DNA of 47,845 nucleotides from Deltaproteobacteria bacterium (GTDB lineage: Bacteria > Acidobacteriota > Thermoanaerobaculia > Multivoradales > JAHZIX01), in contig JAHZIX010000047.1 in assembly GCA_022601195.1 (NCBI GenBank), positions 1-47,845 on the forward strand, written 5' to 3'. Shown piece after piece: positions 1-7,973 of the stretch; position 1 is the stretch's first letter, and each line of letters opens with the position of its first letter. The position numbers and the translations under genes are program-made. Under the pieces are notes generated by a model that saw only the letters and a list, made by a program, of their open reading frames with translations, ran no database searches and was not told the DNA's origin.

Positions 1-600
1 GATTGATCTACAGGACTCGTGGCGATTTGGATGGAGCTGAGGAGATGTTCGAGAAGTCTCTGGCGATCAACGAGCGGTTGGGTCGGCGCGAAGGGATGGC
101 TGCCTCCTTCGGGAACCTTGGATTGATCTACAGGACTCGTGGCGATTTGGATGGAGCTGAGGAGCTGTTCGAGAAGTCTCTGGCGATCAACGAGCGGTTG
201 GGTCGGCGCGAAGTGATGGCTGCCGCCTACGGGAACCTAGGGTTGATCTACGAGACACGTGGCGACCTGGATGGAGCTGAGGAGATGTTCGAGAAGGCCC
301 TGGCCATCAACGAGCAACTGGATTGGCGCGAAGGGATGGCTAACGCCTCCGGGAACCTTGGATCGATCTACAGGACTCGTGGCGACTTGGATGGAGCTGA
401 GGAGATGCACGAGAAGTCTCTGGCCATCAACGAGCGGTTGGGTCGACGGGAAGGGATGGCTAACGCCTACGGGAACCTAGGATTGATCTACGAGACTCGT
501 GGCGACTTGGATCGAGCTGAGGAGTTGTTCGAGAAGTCTCTGGCCATCGACGAGCAGCTGGGTCGGAGCAAAGGGATGGCTGACCAGTATGCAAACTTGG
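1..600 (+). repeat. Tandem 120-bp repeat inside the TPR gene
   Basis: Five full 120-bp units run head to tail from base 1 to 600 and a sixth, more divergent unit follows. The first two units differ at only about five of 120 positions; later units drift, mainly in the segment that encodes the end of the second helix. The unit length equals 40 codons, so gain or loss of units keeps the frame. Confidence 0.95.
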
Positions 601-752
601 GTTCGATCTACCAGGCTCGAGGAGATCTGGATCGAGCGGAGGTTTCCTGGAGAAAGGCCAGAGACCTCTATGCGGAAGTAGGGATCGAACATAGGGTGAA
701 GGAGGTTCAGGGTCTCCTCGATAGCCTGGTGGAGTCAACTGAGAGCAACTAA
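3..752 (+). CDS. Tetratricopeptide-repeat protein, 3' part
   Basis: This is the C-terminal part of a gene that begins left of the window; the frame is open from the first bases. It encodes six 40-residue TPR units of the kinesin-light-chain/TPR_12 kind, each opening with GLIYxTRGDLDxAE and ending in an EG/EV-MAxxxGN helix, then a short divergent cap (about the last 45 residues). TPR arrays of this kind are protein-binding superhelices, often C-terminal to NB-ARC, CHAT or kinase domains; the N-terminal effector is not visible here. The units are almost identical at DNA level, with a period of exactly 120 bp. The reading frame stops at TAA 750-752 with no neighbour close downstream. The partner and function are unknown; the repeat identity is clear. 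Confidence 0.9.
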   Translation: MIYRTRGDLDGAEEMFEKSLAINERLGRREGMAASFGNLGLIYRTRGDLDGAEELFEKSLAINERLGRREVMAAAYGNLGLIYETRGDLDGAEEMFEKALAINEQLDWREGMANASGNLGSIYRTRGDLDGAEEMHEKSLAINERLGRREGMANAYGNLGLIYETRGDLDRAEELFEKSLAIDEQLGRSKGMADQYANLGSIYQARGDLDRAEVSWRKARDLYAEVGIEHRVKEVQGLLDSLVESTESN

Positions 753-1338
753 GCAAGCATCCCAATCAGACAAAGAAGGCGCTGACGGAAACACTGATTT
801 CCTACAGTCACCAGATACCCATCCAACCGCTTCCTGGCCACCTGCGAGTGAGAGTCTCCAAGTCCTTGAACCATAGGCTCTTGCACCAAACCGCGGTCGT
901 CTCTCCTCAGCAACCCATCCGTCTCCGCTCCTCCCGCCCTCCCGTTCAAATCCCAGAAAACGAAACTAACAGACCAGAGCAGCAGCCTTAAGTCTCTTGC
1001 TGTCAGAGTCTTAAGATCTCCTGTGGCGTATGGCCTATGTGTATTTAAGTGGTCTGTCGAGCGATGGGCCTCTAAACATGGACCGATACTCATAGAAAAA
1101 AAATACATGCGCTTTCAGCATGGCCCTACCTTGGTGATGCAATACACACCCGCTATTATTTCAAAGGCGCATGTGAAGCAGCGAGTTGACAGAATGAGCA
1201 ACCCGCCATCCCGCTGAGCTGCCCACAGCCACCGATAGATCCCGATCAGTAGCGCCGTAAAAAATTCACCCCCCTCCCCCCTCCAGCCGCCTTCGGTTGG
1301 CGCCTCGCGAGAGCGGGAGATTTCAATAGGAGAACGGA
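753..1338. other. Spacer without a convincing gene
   Basis: This 586-bp stretch between the TPR gene and the recombinase holds only short frames without recognisable protein features. It contains a locally A-rich segment (around 1091-1109) and a C-rich run near 1266-1285. The only clear signal is the ribosome-binding site AGGAGA at 1328-1333 for the recombinase. It may be decayed island DNA. Confidence 0.5.
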
Positions 1339-1950
1339 ATGGCAAAGAGCGATGGTTGGGGAGCGAACCGTGGGCAGACCTTTCCCGTGGAAGTGCTCAC
1401 CCCTGAGGAAGTCGACCTGTTGATCCGGAGCTGCTCGACCAGGGGAAGCGCTGGAATCCGAGACGCTGGGCTAGTCGCAACTCTCTACTTCGCCGGCCTC
1501 CGCGTACAGGAGGCTCTCGATCTCCTTCCTCGAGATCTGGACTTGGCCGCAGGAACCATCAATGTCCAGAGAGGGAAGGGAGGCCGTCAGCGTGTCGCTA
1601 CCCTGATCGGCAGTGCCGGCGGCGCTCTGATCCAGAGATGGCTAGATCGTCGCCACAAGCTGGGTCTCTCCGGCCGATGCCGGCTGTTCTGCACCCTCTT
1701 CGGCACACCGACTGCCCAGTCCAACGTGCGCCAAGCCTTCCAGCGCCTCAAGGAGCGTGCAGGAATCGAGAAGCGAGTGCATCCCCACGGCCTTAGACAC
1801 TCCCACGCTCACTACCTATCGATGACCGGGAAAGTCCCCCTAACAGCCATCCAAGGCCAACTAGGACACACCAACCTCACCACCACAGCTCGGTACCTCG
1901 ATCACCTCGCCCCCGAAGCGAGAGTGGCGATCCTGCGAGGAATCGACTGA
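1339..1950 (+). CDS. Short tyrosine recombinase/integrase, catalytic domain only
   Basis: The 203-residue protein carries the full tyrosine-recombinase catalytic set: Arg55 in GLRVQEAL, Lys80 in RGKGG, His150 and Arg153 in HGLRH, His177 in LGHTN and the nucleophile Tyr186 in ARYLDH. Known family members cut and rejoin DNA through a 3'-phosphotyrosine. It starts at ATG 1339 with AGGAGA six bases upstream. The usual N-terminal SAM-like core-binding domain (about 100 residues) is absent; only some 20 residues precede the first helix of the catalytic domain. It lies about 260 bp from the 3' end of tRNA-Thr, the classical insertion point for islands, so I infer a role in integration of the DNA to its left, or a remnant of it. 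It could also be a stand-alone short recombinase of the XerD-like type. Confidence 0.9.
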   Translation: MAKSDGWGANRGQTFPVEVLTPEEVDLLIRSCSTRGSAGIRDAGLVATLYFAGLRVQEALDLLPRDLDLAAGTINVQRGKGGRQRVATLIGSAGGALIQRWLDRRHKLGLSGRCRLFCTLFGTPTAQSNVRQAFQRLKERAGIEKRVHPHGLRHSHAHYLSMTGKVPLTAIQGQLGHTNLTTTARYLDHLAPEARVAILRGID

Positions 1951-2116
1951 GGACCAGCAATAGAGCTGGCTGAGGTACAGGCACCTCGAAAACTCTGTGA
2001 CTGCCCTTGGCCCTTTCTCTGGGGCACTCAGGAGAGCATTTGCGGAAAACTTGCTACCGATCTGGATAGCTAGACGTCTGTTTGTTGATCGATAGGGGCA
2101 CTCTTTCGAGGAGATC

Positions 2117-2136
2117 ATTGGACACGGATTGGACAC
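2117..2136 (+). repeat. Direct repeat ATTGGACAC x2
   Basis: Two exact copies of ATTGGACAC (2117-2125 and 2128-2136) lie 11 bp apart, about one helical turn, between the recombinase gene and the tRNA 3' end. Short direct repeats at this place resemble integrase arm-type binding sites; that role is inferred. Confidence 0.5.
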
Positions 2137-2209
2137 GACAGGGCTCTTTAGAAGGGCTTAGAGAGCCTCTCTGATTCGCCTAAGTGGTTTATTTTGTGCG
2201 ATTTAGAGA

Positions 2210-2285
<76 letters not shown>

Positions 2286-2321
2286 TTGGAGAGGGCTAGG
2301 GTGAGCCCACAGCAGGCGCAG

Positions 2322-2350
2322 ATTTTAGGGCATCAGGGGAGTGGATGCAA
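2322..2350 (-). promoter_or_regulatory. Sigma-70-type promoter for tRNA-Thr
   Basis: On the minus strand TTGCAT (2345-2350) is followed after exactly 17 bp by TAAAAT (2322-2327). It would start transcription about 30 bp before the tRNA 5' end at 2285. Match is 4/6 and 5/6 to the consensus. Confidence 0.5.
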
Positions 2351-2439
2351 TGAGGAGTTGAGATCTGGGGTGAGGGTGGTAGACGTAGGGATCTTTTGAG
2401 GCCGAAGGTCCTGGTTGTGAGTCTCAGGAGGTTTTTGCG

Positions 2440-3012
2440 ATGAGCGAGTCGGTAGGCGAGAAGCGAGTTCGATTCAAGGGAGGCTGGTGGCTGATGATGT
2501 TGTTGCTATTGGCGAGTCATGGTGAGGCCCAGCGCTTGGGCATTGTGGGAAGGGCAGCGCCGGCCTGGGAGGTGCCTGTGTGGATGAATCTTCCGGAAGG
2601 GATGAAAGGGCTCGAGCCCGGTGATCTCGAGGGGCGAGTGATTTATCTATTCTTCTTTCAGTCTTGGTGCCCGGGGTGCCATTCCCACGGTTTTCCCTCC
2701 CTACAAGCCGTGGAGGAGCGGTTTCGCGACAATCGGGAGGTGGTTTTCGCCGCTGTGCAAACCGTATTCGAGGGACACGGGACCAATACGGAGCAGCGAG
2801 CGAAGGATTCGGTGGAGGAGTACGGACTGCCCATTCCAGTGGGCCATGTGGCAGGGGAAGAGGGTAGCTCACCAGGAATCATGCGCCGTTACCGTACTGG
2901 CGGGACCCCCTGGACGGTCATCATCGATCGGAAAGGCATTGTCAGATTCGACGGCTTTTCCATCGAGCCTTCGGCAGCGATCGAGGTGGTGGAGAAGCTG
3001 TTGCTAGAGTGA
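2440..3012 (+). CDS. Secreted thioredoxin-like (TlpA/redoxin) protein
   Basis: The 190-residue protein has a hydrophobic N-terminal segment (about residues 15-30) that fits a signal peptide or membrane anchor, then a thioredoxin fold. The active-site motif is WCPGCH with Cys77 and Cys80, and the cis-proline is in GGTPWTV (Pro157). Proteins of this family act in the periplasm as thiol-disulfide reductases or as peroxiredoxin-like enzymes; the substrate cannot be told. The start ATG at 2440 has a strong AGGAGG at 2426-2431. It appears to be a single-gene unit, between tRNA-Thr and the repeat/transposase block. The CPGC motif has the TlpA-like CPxC pattern. Confidence 0.85.
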   Translation: MSESVGEKRVRFKGGWWLMMLLLLASHGEAQRLGIVGRAAPAWEVPVWMNLPEGMKGLEPGDLEGRVIYLFFFQSWCPGCHSHGFPSLQAVEERFRDNREVVFAAVQTVFEGHGTNTEQRAKDSVEEYGLPIPVGHVAGEEGSSPGIMRRYRTGGTPWTVIIDRKGIVRFDGFSIEPSAAIEVVEKLLLE

Positions 3013-3050
3013 GGTGGAGCCTGGGATGGAGTTTCGAGGTAGTAGGCGGC

Positions 3051-3241
3051 GCCTGGGGTTGAAACCCCAGGCTATCCAAGGAGTCCCGTTACGCGGTCCA
3101 GGGGATTCGTTTTGCCCTGGGTGCTGCTAGGGATCGAAATCCCAGGCTATGGAATGAGTCGCGCATTTGCGGTCCAAGAGACTTGTCTTCGCCCTGCAAG
3201 GGCGGTGTATTTGAGCCTGGGGTTTTAACCCCAGGTGATCC
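3051..3241 (+). repeat. REP-like palindromic unit, copy 1 (191 bp)
   Basis: The unit opens with a perfect 10-bp hairpin (GCCTGGGGTT, loop GA, AACCCCAGGC; 3051-3072) and closes with a second hairpin (CCTGGGG/CCCCAGG with a TT-rich centre). In between are a CCCTGG-rich arm and CGCCCTGCAAGGGCG, another palindrome. It is nearly identical to the unit at 3801-3990 and shares its right third with 4075-4134. Two further CTGGGG/CCCCAG inverted repeats lie at about 3254-3305. Confidence 0.9.
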
Positions 3242-3311
3242 TTTGTCCTCGTCTGGGGATTCAACCCCAGGTGCCTTGGCAGACGCCAGGAATCAAAACC
3301 CCAGCCCAGGA

Positions 3312-3749
3312 TTAGCCTTCCGGAACGAGGCCGTGCCGCGTCAGTAGGGAATCCCATTCTTGTGAGAACGACAGACTCTGATGATGCCGGGCCTGGTTTT
3401 GGATGTACCTCTCGATGGTCTTTCTCTGAGATTCGCTCACCGAGAATGCACCGTAGCCTCGCTGCCAGATGAGGGGATCGGGTTCGTTCCAACACTGATT
3501 GGCCCATCGAGCGGAGGATCCCTTCATCTTCTGCATGAGGTGAGCGAGAGAAAGTCGAGGGGGAAGCTCTAGGAGGACGTGGACGTGATCGGGCATGCCA
3601 CTAACCTCAACCGTGGTGCAACCTTCTTTGTTGAGGATACCGGCGATATAGGAGTAGAGCTCCTTGGCTCGATCCTCTGGGATCAATGGGAGACGGTTCT
3701 TGGTACCGAAAACAACGTGAATGAGGACTCGCGCGAGAGTGCTGGACAT
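3312..3749 (-). CDS. IS200-like / REP-associated tyrosine transposase (RAYT)
   Basis: The 145-residue protein is a Y1 HUH transposase: the metal-binding pair is His55-Val-His57 in the motif DHVHVLLEL and the nucleophile is probably Tyr115 in ERYIQNQ. Family members cleave single-stranded DNA at hairpin-marked ends and link covalently to the 5' end. The length is typical of TnpA/RAYT and the frame is intact. It is bracketed by direct copies of a palindrome-rich unit (3051-3241 left; 3801-4134 right), as seen for RAYTs and their REP/BIME elements. There is no tnpB-like partner. No strong ribosome-binding site precedes ATG 3749, consistent with low expression. Whether it is a mobile element or a domesticated housekeeping RAYT cannot be settled here. 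Confidence 0.9.
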   Translation of the reverse strand: MSSTLARVLIHVVFGTKNRLPLIPEDRAKELYSYIAGILNKEGCTTVEVSGMPDHVHVLLELPPRLSLAHLMQKMKGSSARWANQCWNEPDPLIWQRGYGAFSVSESQRKTIERYIQNQARHHQSLSFSQEWDSLLTRHGLVPEG

Positions 3750-3800
3750 GAGGTCATACCTTACTACTGCCTGGGATAGAGATTCTAAGCGGCCAAGCGG

Positions 3801-3990
3801 GCCTGGGGTTGAAACCCCAGGCTATTCAAGGAGTCCCGCTTCGCGGTCCAGGAGATTCGTTTTACCCTGGGTGCTGCTAGGGATCGAAATCCGAGGCTAT
3901 GGAATGAGTCGCGCATTGCGGTCCAAGAGACTTGTCTTCGCCCTGCAAGGGCGGTGTATTTGAGCCTGGGGTTTTAACCCCAGGTGATCC
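3801..3990 (+). repeat. REP-like palindromic unit, copy 2 (190 bp)
   Basis: Same orientation and order of hairpins as copy 1, with about ten substitutions and a single one-base deletion (GCATTTGCGG became GCATTGCGG). It begins with the perfect 10-bp hairpin at 3801-3822. Confidence 0.9.
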
Positions 3991-4134
3991 GCGGTCCAGG
4001 GGATCTGTCTTGGCCCTGGTTACCGCCCAAGATCGAAACTTCCTGCTATGGAGTGCTCCGCGGTTGAGGTGATTCTTGTCTTCGCCCTGCAAGGGCGGTG
4101 TATTTGAGCCTGGGGTTTTAACCCCAGGTGATCC
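3991..4134 (+). repeat. REP-like unit, copy 3, 5'-truncated and degenerate
   Basis: This copy lacks the first ~42 bp (the opening hairpin) and starts at GCGGTCCAGG. Its left half is diverged, while the last 60 bp (4075-4134) match copies 1 and 2 essentially exactly. It ends 15 bp before the smc stop codon and its final hairpin may serve to stop or stabilise the smc transcript. Confidence 0.85.
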
Positions 4135-4148
4135 CCCGGGCGAGGTTT

Positions 4149-7100
4149 CTAAGCCGTCGCCAATTGCTCGACAACCGGCTGCACGTCTTCCATTTCCACC
4201 GACACGAGCTTCGAAACGCCGCGTTCTTCCATGGTGACGCCATAGAGGGTAGAGGCGACTTCCATGGAGAGCTTGTTATGGGTGATGAGCAGGAATTGGG
4301 TGTCGCTGGCCATTTCGTTGAGCATCTGGACGAAGCGGACGGTGTTGGAGTCGTCCAGGGGGGCATCGACCTCGTCGAGGATGCAGAAGGGAGAGGGCTT
4401 GGTGCGGAAGAGGGCGAATAGTAGGGCGATGGCGGTGAGGGCTTTCTCGCCGCCGGACATGAGCTGAATATTCTGCAGCCGCTTGCCGGGGGGGCGAGCG
4501 AGGATTTCGATGCCGCTCTCTAGGGGATCTTCTTCGTCGAGCAAGCGCATCTCCGCTTCGCCGCCCCGGAAAAGGTGCTGGAAGACTTCTCCAAAGGCGC
4601 CATTGACCTCGATGAAGGTAGCCATGAAGCGCTCGCTGGAGGTCGCGTTGATCTCGCTGATGGTGCGGCGCAGGCTGGCAACGGAGTCGGAAACATCGGT
4701 GCGCTGGGTGGTGAGGAAGGCATAGCGCTCTTCTTGTTCCTGGAATTCCTCTACCGCTAAGAGGTTGACCGGACCTAGGCGGTCCAGAGTGGCTTTGGTG
4801 GTCGCCAGCTCGGTCTCCAGGGAGGCGAAGTCTTCTGGGATTTCCGGTGGCTCTTCCGGTAACTCCTGCTCGAACTGCTCCCAGAACTGGGTCGTTAGAT
4901 GCTCGACTTCCTGCTTCAAAGAGGCTTCGCGAATTCGCAGCTGTTCGATGCGGTCTCGCAAGTCGTCCCGTTGCTCTCGACAGGCACCGAGTCGCTCTTC
5001 CAGAGTCCGTAGATCGGAGCGCAGGTCGTCGAGTTTCTCCTGTTCCAGGATGACCTGCTCATCTGCGGACTCCTGTCCCTCCAGGGCCGTCTGGAGCTTG
5101 TCCTCAGCCTCCTTACGGGCCCGGTTCAGCTCGGCGGTGCGGCTTTCCAGGCGGGTCCCTTCCTCCACCCACATCTTCGCCTGGCGCTCGCTCTCCTCGA
5201 TTTCCGAGCCGAGTCGGCGCAGTTCGCTTTCCACGGAGTCCAGACGCTCCTGGAGAAGGTCGAGGCGGCCCCGGCGGCCGGCGCTGGCGGTGCGCATGGA
5301 TTCTCGCTGCGCCTTGGCAGCCTGGAGCTCTTCTTGAGCCCTTTCCAGGGAGGAAGATAGGGAGGTGTGGCGAGCGGTGGCCTGGGCCATTTCCGCTTCC
5401 AGGCTCTTTTGCTTCTCGACCATGCCTGCCAGCTGGGTCTGGACCTCCTCCTGGCGCTGTTGAATGCCTTGCAAGCTCTTGGACAGCCGTTCGTGCTGGC
5501 TGGTGATGTCTTGAAGTCGAGCCTGGCTGACCGCACGATCCTGGCGCAGTTGGCCGAGTAGGCCCTCGAGGCGATTCTTCTCCTTGGCCAGCTCGGCGCG
5601 GGCCGCAACCAGCTGATCGATCTCTTGCTGAGCTTCTTCCAAGCTGCTCTCTAAACGGGGGAGAGTCTCGGCCAGATCGGCGAGCTCCCGTTCCCGGGCC
5701 AGGACTCCTGGGATCGCTCGATCCCCTTCAATGTGGAGTAGACCACCTTCCGCCCAAATGCCACCGCGACTGATGAAAGCAGCTCCTGGGTATTGCCGGG
5801 CGAGTCGCTCGGCGTCCTCGGCGGTCTCTACCAAGAAGGCCGGAGGTAGCGCTCGGGCTAGCTCTGGGGGCAGGCTCAAGGCACGTTCCAGGGGCAGGAT
5901 CACTGCCGGGTCGTCTAACTCGGAGAAAGGGCCCGATTCCTGGCCCGCAGCAGGAGAAGCGGGCTGATTCGAAGAGCTCGCCATGGGGCGCAATAGAGTG
6001 GCTCCCCCCCCGCCGGTGAGTTTGTCACCGAGAAATCGCCCCAGAGTGACCGAGGCTTCTTCCGCGTCTAGGACCACCGTGTCGGTCAGCTCGCCGAGGT
6101 AGAAGTCGAGGCTGCTCTCCCAACCCTCCACCGCTTCCAGGCTCTTCGCCAGGTAGTGGGGCTTGTCATAGCCAGCGGCGGTGAGAGCCTCTTCGAGGCT
6201 GGAGCGTTGCTCCTGCTGGGCCTGATTGAGTTGTCGAAGAACATCCTGGCGTTGCTGAGCCACCGTCAGCTGTTGGTAGATTTCCTGCCGCTTCTGAGTG
6301 GCCTCGGACTCCCGTTTGAGAATGTCTTCCAGGGCCGCGTTGGCCTTGGTGAGCTCCTCTTGCTTTTCTCCTAGGGAGGCTTCGAGACCAGCTGCCTTCT
6401 CTTGGGCCAGGTCTAAAGCTTCGGTGGATTGACCGAGGCGGGAGGAGGCCTGCTCGGACTCTTCCTCCAGGTGGTGGCGCCGAGAGTTGGCCCTCTCTTG
6501 TTCGATCTGGGCCTGGTGTAGGCGGTTGCGGAGGGCGGAGACGCTGGTGTCGGCGGAGAGGACTTCGGACCGCAGGGTTCCCAGCCGACTCTCTCCTTGG
6601 CGAAGCTCCTTTTCGGCGTCGCGAATGTGCTCCAGGTCTTCCTCAACGGCCAGAGCGGCGCTATCCCGCTCGGCGAGGAGCTCCCCGCGGCGTTCTGCCA
6701 ACTCGTCCAGCTGGCGCCGACGGGATTCACTCTCCTGGCTCCTGCGCTCCGCCAAGGTTCGACCGCTGATGATGCGTTCGTCGAGCTCCACCAGGGTTTG
6801 GCGGGAGCTCTTGAGAAATTCCTGGCGTCCCTCGATGACCGCTGCGAGGTCCGAGCGACTTTGATGGCAAGCGGCGAGGCTCTCGGACTGCTTTTCCAGA
6901 GCCTCTCGGCCAGCTGCGAGGGCGGCTTCGTCCCGGGACAGGGCCGTGGCCATCTCCGCATCGGCGGTGGTGTTTTTCTCGATATCGCCTTGCAGCTCCA
7001 CCAGCTGCTGTTGCATGCGGCTCCATCGCCCAGTGAGCACCTGGAGAAGGAGAGCTTTGTACTCGACCTGCTTCTCCTGGAAGCGGCGGGCGGCGCTGGC

Positions 7101-7727
7101 TTGGCGCTTGAGGGAGCGGAGGGCTCGTTCGACCTCGGCGATGACGTCTTCCAGACGCAGAAGGTTAGCGAGAGCTTCTTCCAGTTTGACTTCAGCGACC
7201 CGCTTGCGAGCTTTGTAGCGGGTGATTCCTGCCGCTTCTTCCAACAGCTTGCGCCGCTCTTGAGGCTTGCTGGAGAGGATCATGCCAATCTTGCCCTGCT
7301 CGATGACCGAGTAGGCACGAATCCCCAGGCCGGTGTCCATCAGGAGATCCTTGATCTCTTTGAGGCGCACGGTCTTGCCATTCAACCGGTATTGAGATTC
7401 ACCGGTGCGGAAGACCCGCCGACCGATGACGATGCGACCGTCTTCCGCATGAGGAAAGGAGGGGTCGGTGCGCAGGGTGAGAGTCGCTTCTGCCATTCCC
7501 AGGGGACGGCGGCTGTCGGAGCCATTGAAGATGACGTCTTCCATCTTGCCGCCACGGAGGGACTTGGCACTCTGCTCCCCGAGGACCCAAGACATGCCGT
7601 CCGACAGATTGCTCTTCCCGCAGCCGTTTGGGCCGACGATGGCTGTAATACCACCGGCGAATTCCACCGTCACAGGGTCGGAGAAGGACTTGAATCCAGA
7701 AAGCTCGAGACGTTCCAGCTTGAGCAT
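4149..7727 (-). CDS. smc: Chromosome segregation protein SMC
   Basis: The 1192-residue protein has the full SMC plan: an N-terminal ATPase half with Walker A GPNGCGKS (residues 32-39), long coiled coils, a hinge at about 520-690, a second coiled coil, and a C-terminal half with the signature LMSGGEK and Walker B CILDEVDAPLDD. SMC dimers with ScpA/ScpB load on DNA near the origin and organise the chromosome. The length is normal for bacteria. The hinge holds a Ser/Pro/Gln-rich insertion with a four-Gly run (about residues 575-600). GGGAGAG precedes ATG 7727. It follows the exosortase-associated genes on the same strand after a 246-bp gap that contains a palindrome (7883-7897), so it probably has its own promoter. 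scpA/scpB are not in the window. Confidence 0.98.
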   Translation of the reverse strand: MLKLERLELSGFKSFSDPVTVEFAGGITAIVGPNGCGKSNLSDGMSWVLGEQSAKSLRGGKMEDVIFNGSDSRRPLGMAEATLTLRTDPSFPHAEDGRIVIGRRVFRTGESQYRLNGKTVRLKEIKDLLMDTGLGIRAYSVIEQGKIGMILSSKPQERRKLLEEAAGITRYKARKRVAEVKLEEALANLLRLEDVIAEVERALRSLKRQASAARRFQEKQVEYKALLLQVLTGRWSRMQQQLVELQGDIEKNTTADAEMATALSRDEAALAAGREALEKQSESLAACHQSRSDLAAVIEGRQEFLKSSRQTLVELDERIISGRTLAERRSQESESRRRQLDELAERRGELLAERDSAALAVEEDLEHIRDAEKELRQGESRLGTLRSEVLSADTSVSALRNRLHQAQIEQERANSRRHHLEEESEQASSRLGQSTEALDLAQEKAAGLEASLGEKQEELTKANAALEDILKRESEATQKRQEIYQQLTVAQQRQDVLRQLNQAQQEQRSSLEEALTAAGYDKPHYLAKSLEAVEGWESSLDFYLGELTDTVVLDAEEASVTLGRFLGDKLTGGGGATLLRPMASSSNQPASPAAGQESGPFSELDDPAVILPLERALSLPPELARALPPAFLVETAEDAERLARQYPGAAFISRGGIWAEGGLLHIEGDRAIPGVLARERELADLAETLPRLESSLEEAQQEIDQLVAARAELAKEKNRLEGLLGQLRQDRAVSQARLQDITSQHERLSKSLQGIQQRQEEVQTQLAGMVEKQKSLEAEMAQATARHTSLSSSLERAQEELQAAKAQRESMRTASAGRRGRLDLLQERLDSVESELRRLGSEIEESERQAKMWVEEGTRLESRTAELNRARKEAEDKLQTALEGQESADEQVILEQEKLDDLRSDLRTLEERLGACREQRDDLRDRIEQLRIREASLKQEVEHLTTQFWEQFEQELPEEPPEIPEDFASLETELATTKATLDRLGPVNLLAVEEFQEQEERYAFLTTQRTDVSDSVASLRRTISEINATSSERFMATFIEVNGAFGEVFQHLFRGGEAEMRLLDEEDPLESGIEILARPPGKRLQNIQLMSGGEKALTAIALLFALFRTKPSPFCILDEVDAPLDDSNTVRFVQMLNEMASDTQFLLITHNKLSMEVASTLYGVTMEERGVSKLVSVEMEDVQPVVEQLATA

Positions 7728-7882
7728 GACTCTCCCTCAAATAGAGCGCGCCAAAGGAGTCGCAGCGAGAAAACAGTGACAAAAGAGCAAATTTCGCTAA
7801 CCGGTGGCCATCGAGTTGCAGCTGTGGGTTTCAGCTTCGATTCTCTGCCAGAAAATTTCACCGCTTAGGAGCTGCGGAGCCT

Positions 7883-7897
7883 AACAGAAGTTCTGTT
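7883..7897. promoter_or_regulatory. Perfect 7-1-7 palindrome, candidate operator upstream of smc
   Basis: AACAGAA-G-TTCTGTT is a perfect inverted repeat in the spacer between the SGNH-like gene and smc, about 155 bp before the smc start. It could bind a dimeric regulator or act as a hairpin; it lacks a clear U-tract on the minus strand, which argues against a terminator there. Confidence 0.4.
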
Positions 7898-7973
7898 TTG
7901 ACCACAAGCCATAGTAGGCCTTGAAGGAGAATGATACCAGATGTCGTGGTCGAGGTTCGCTGGCTGGAGAAAT

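Noticed and set aside
1..600. Regular repeats considered as a CRISPR array
   Set aside because: Period 120 bp without unique spacers, and the units translate into TPR helices in one open frame.
749..1108. 119-codon minus-strand frame after the TPR gene
   Set aside because: No family resemblance, no ribosome-binding site, and composition of ordinary spacer.
6597..7868. 423-codon open frame on the plus strand opposite smc
   Set aside because: smc is a certain family match in the other strand; the frame is a codon-bias shadow with no domain, and it runs antisense through the ATPase region.
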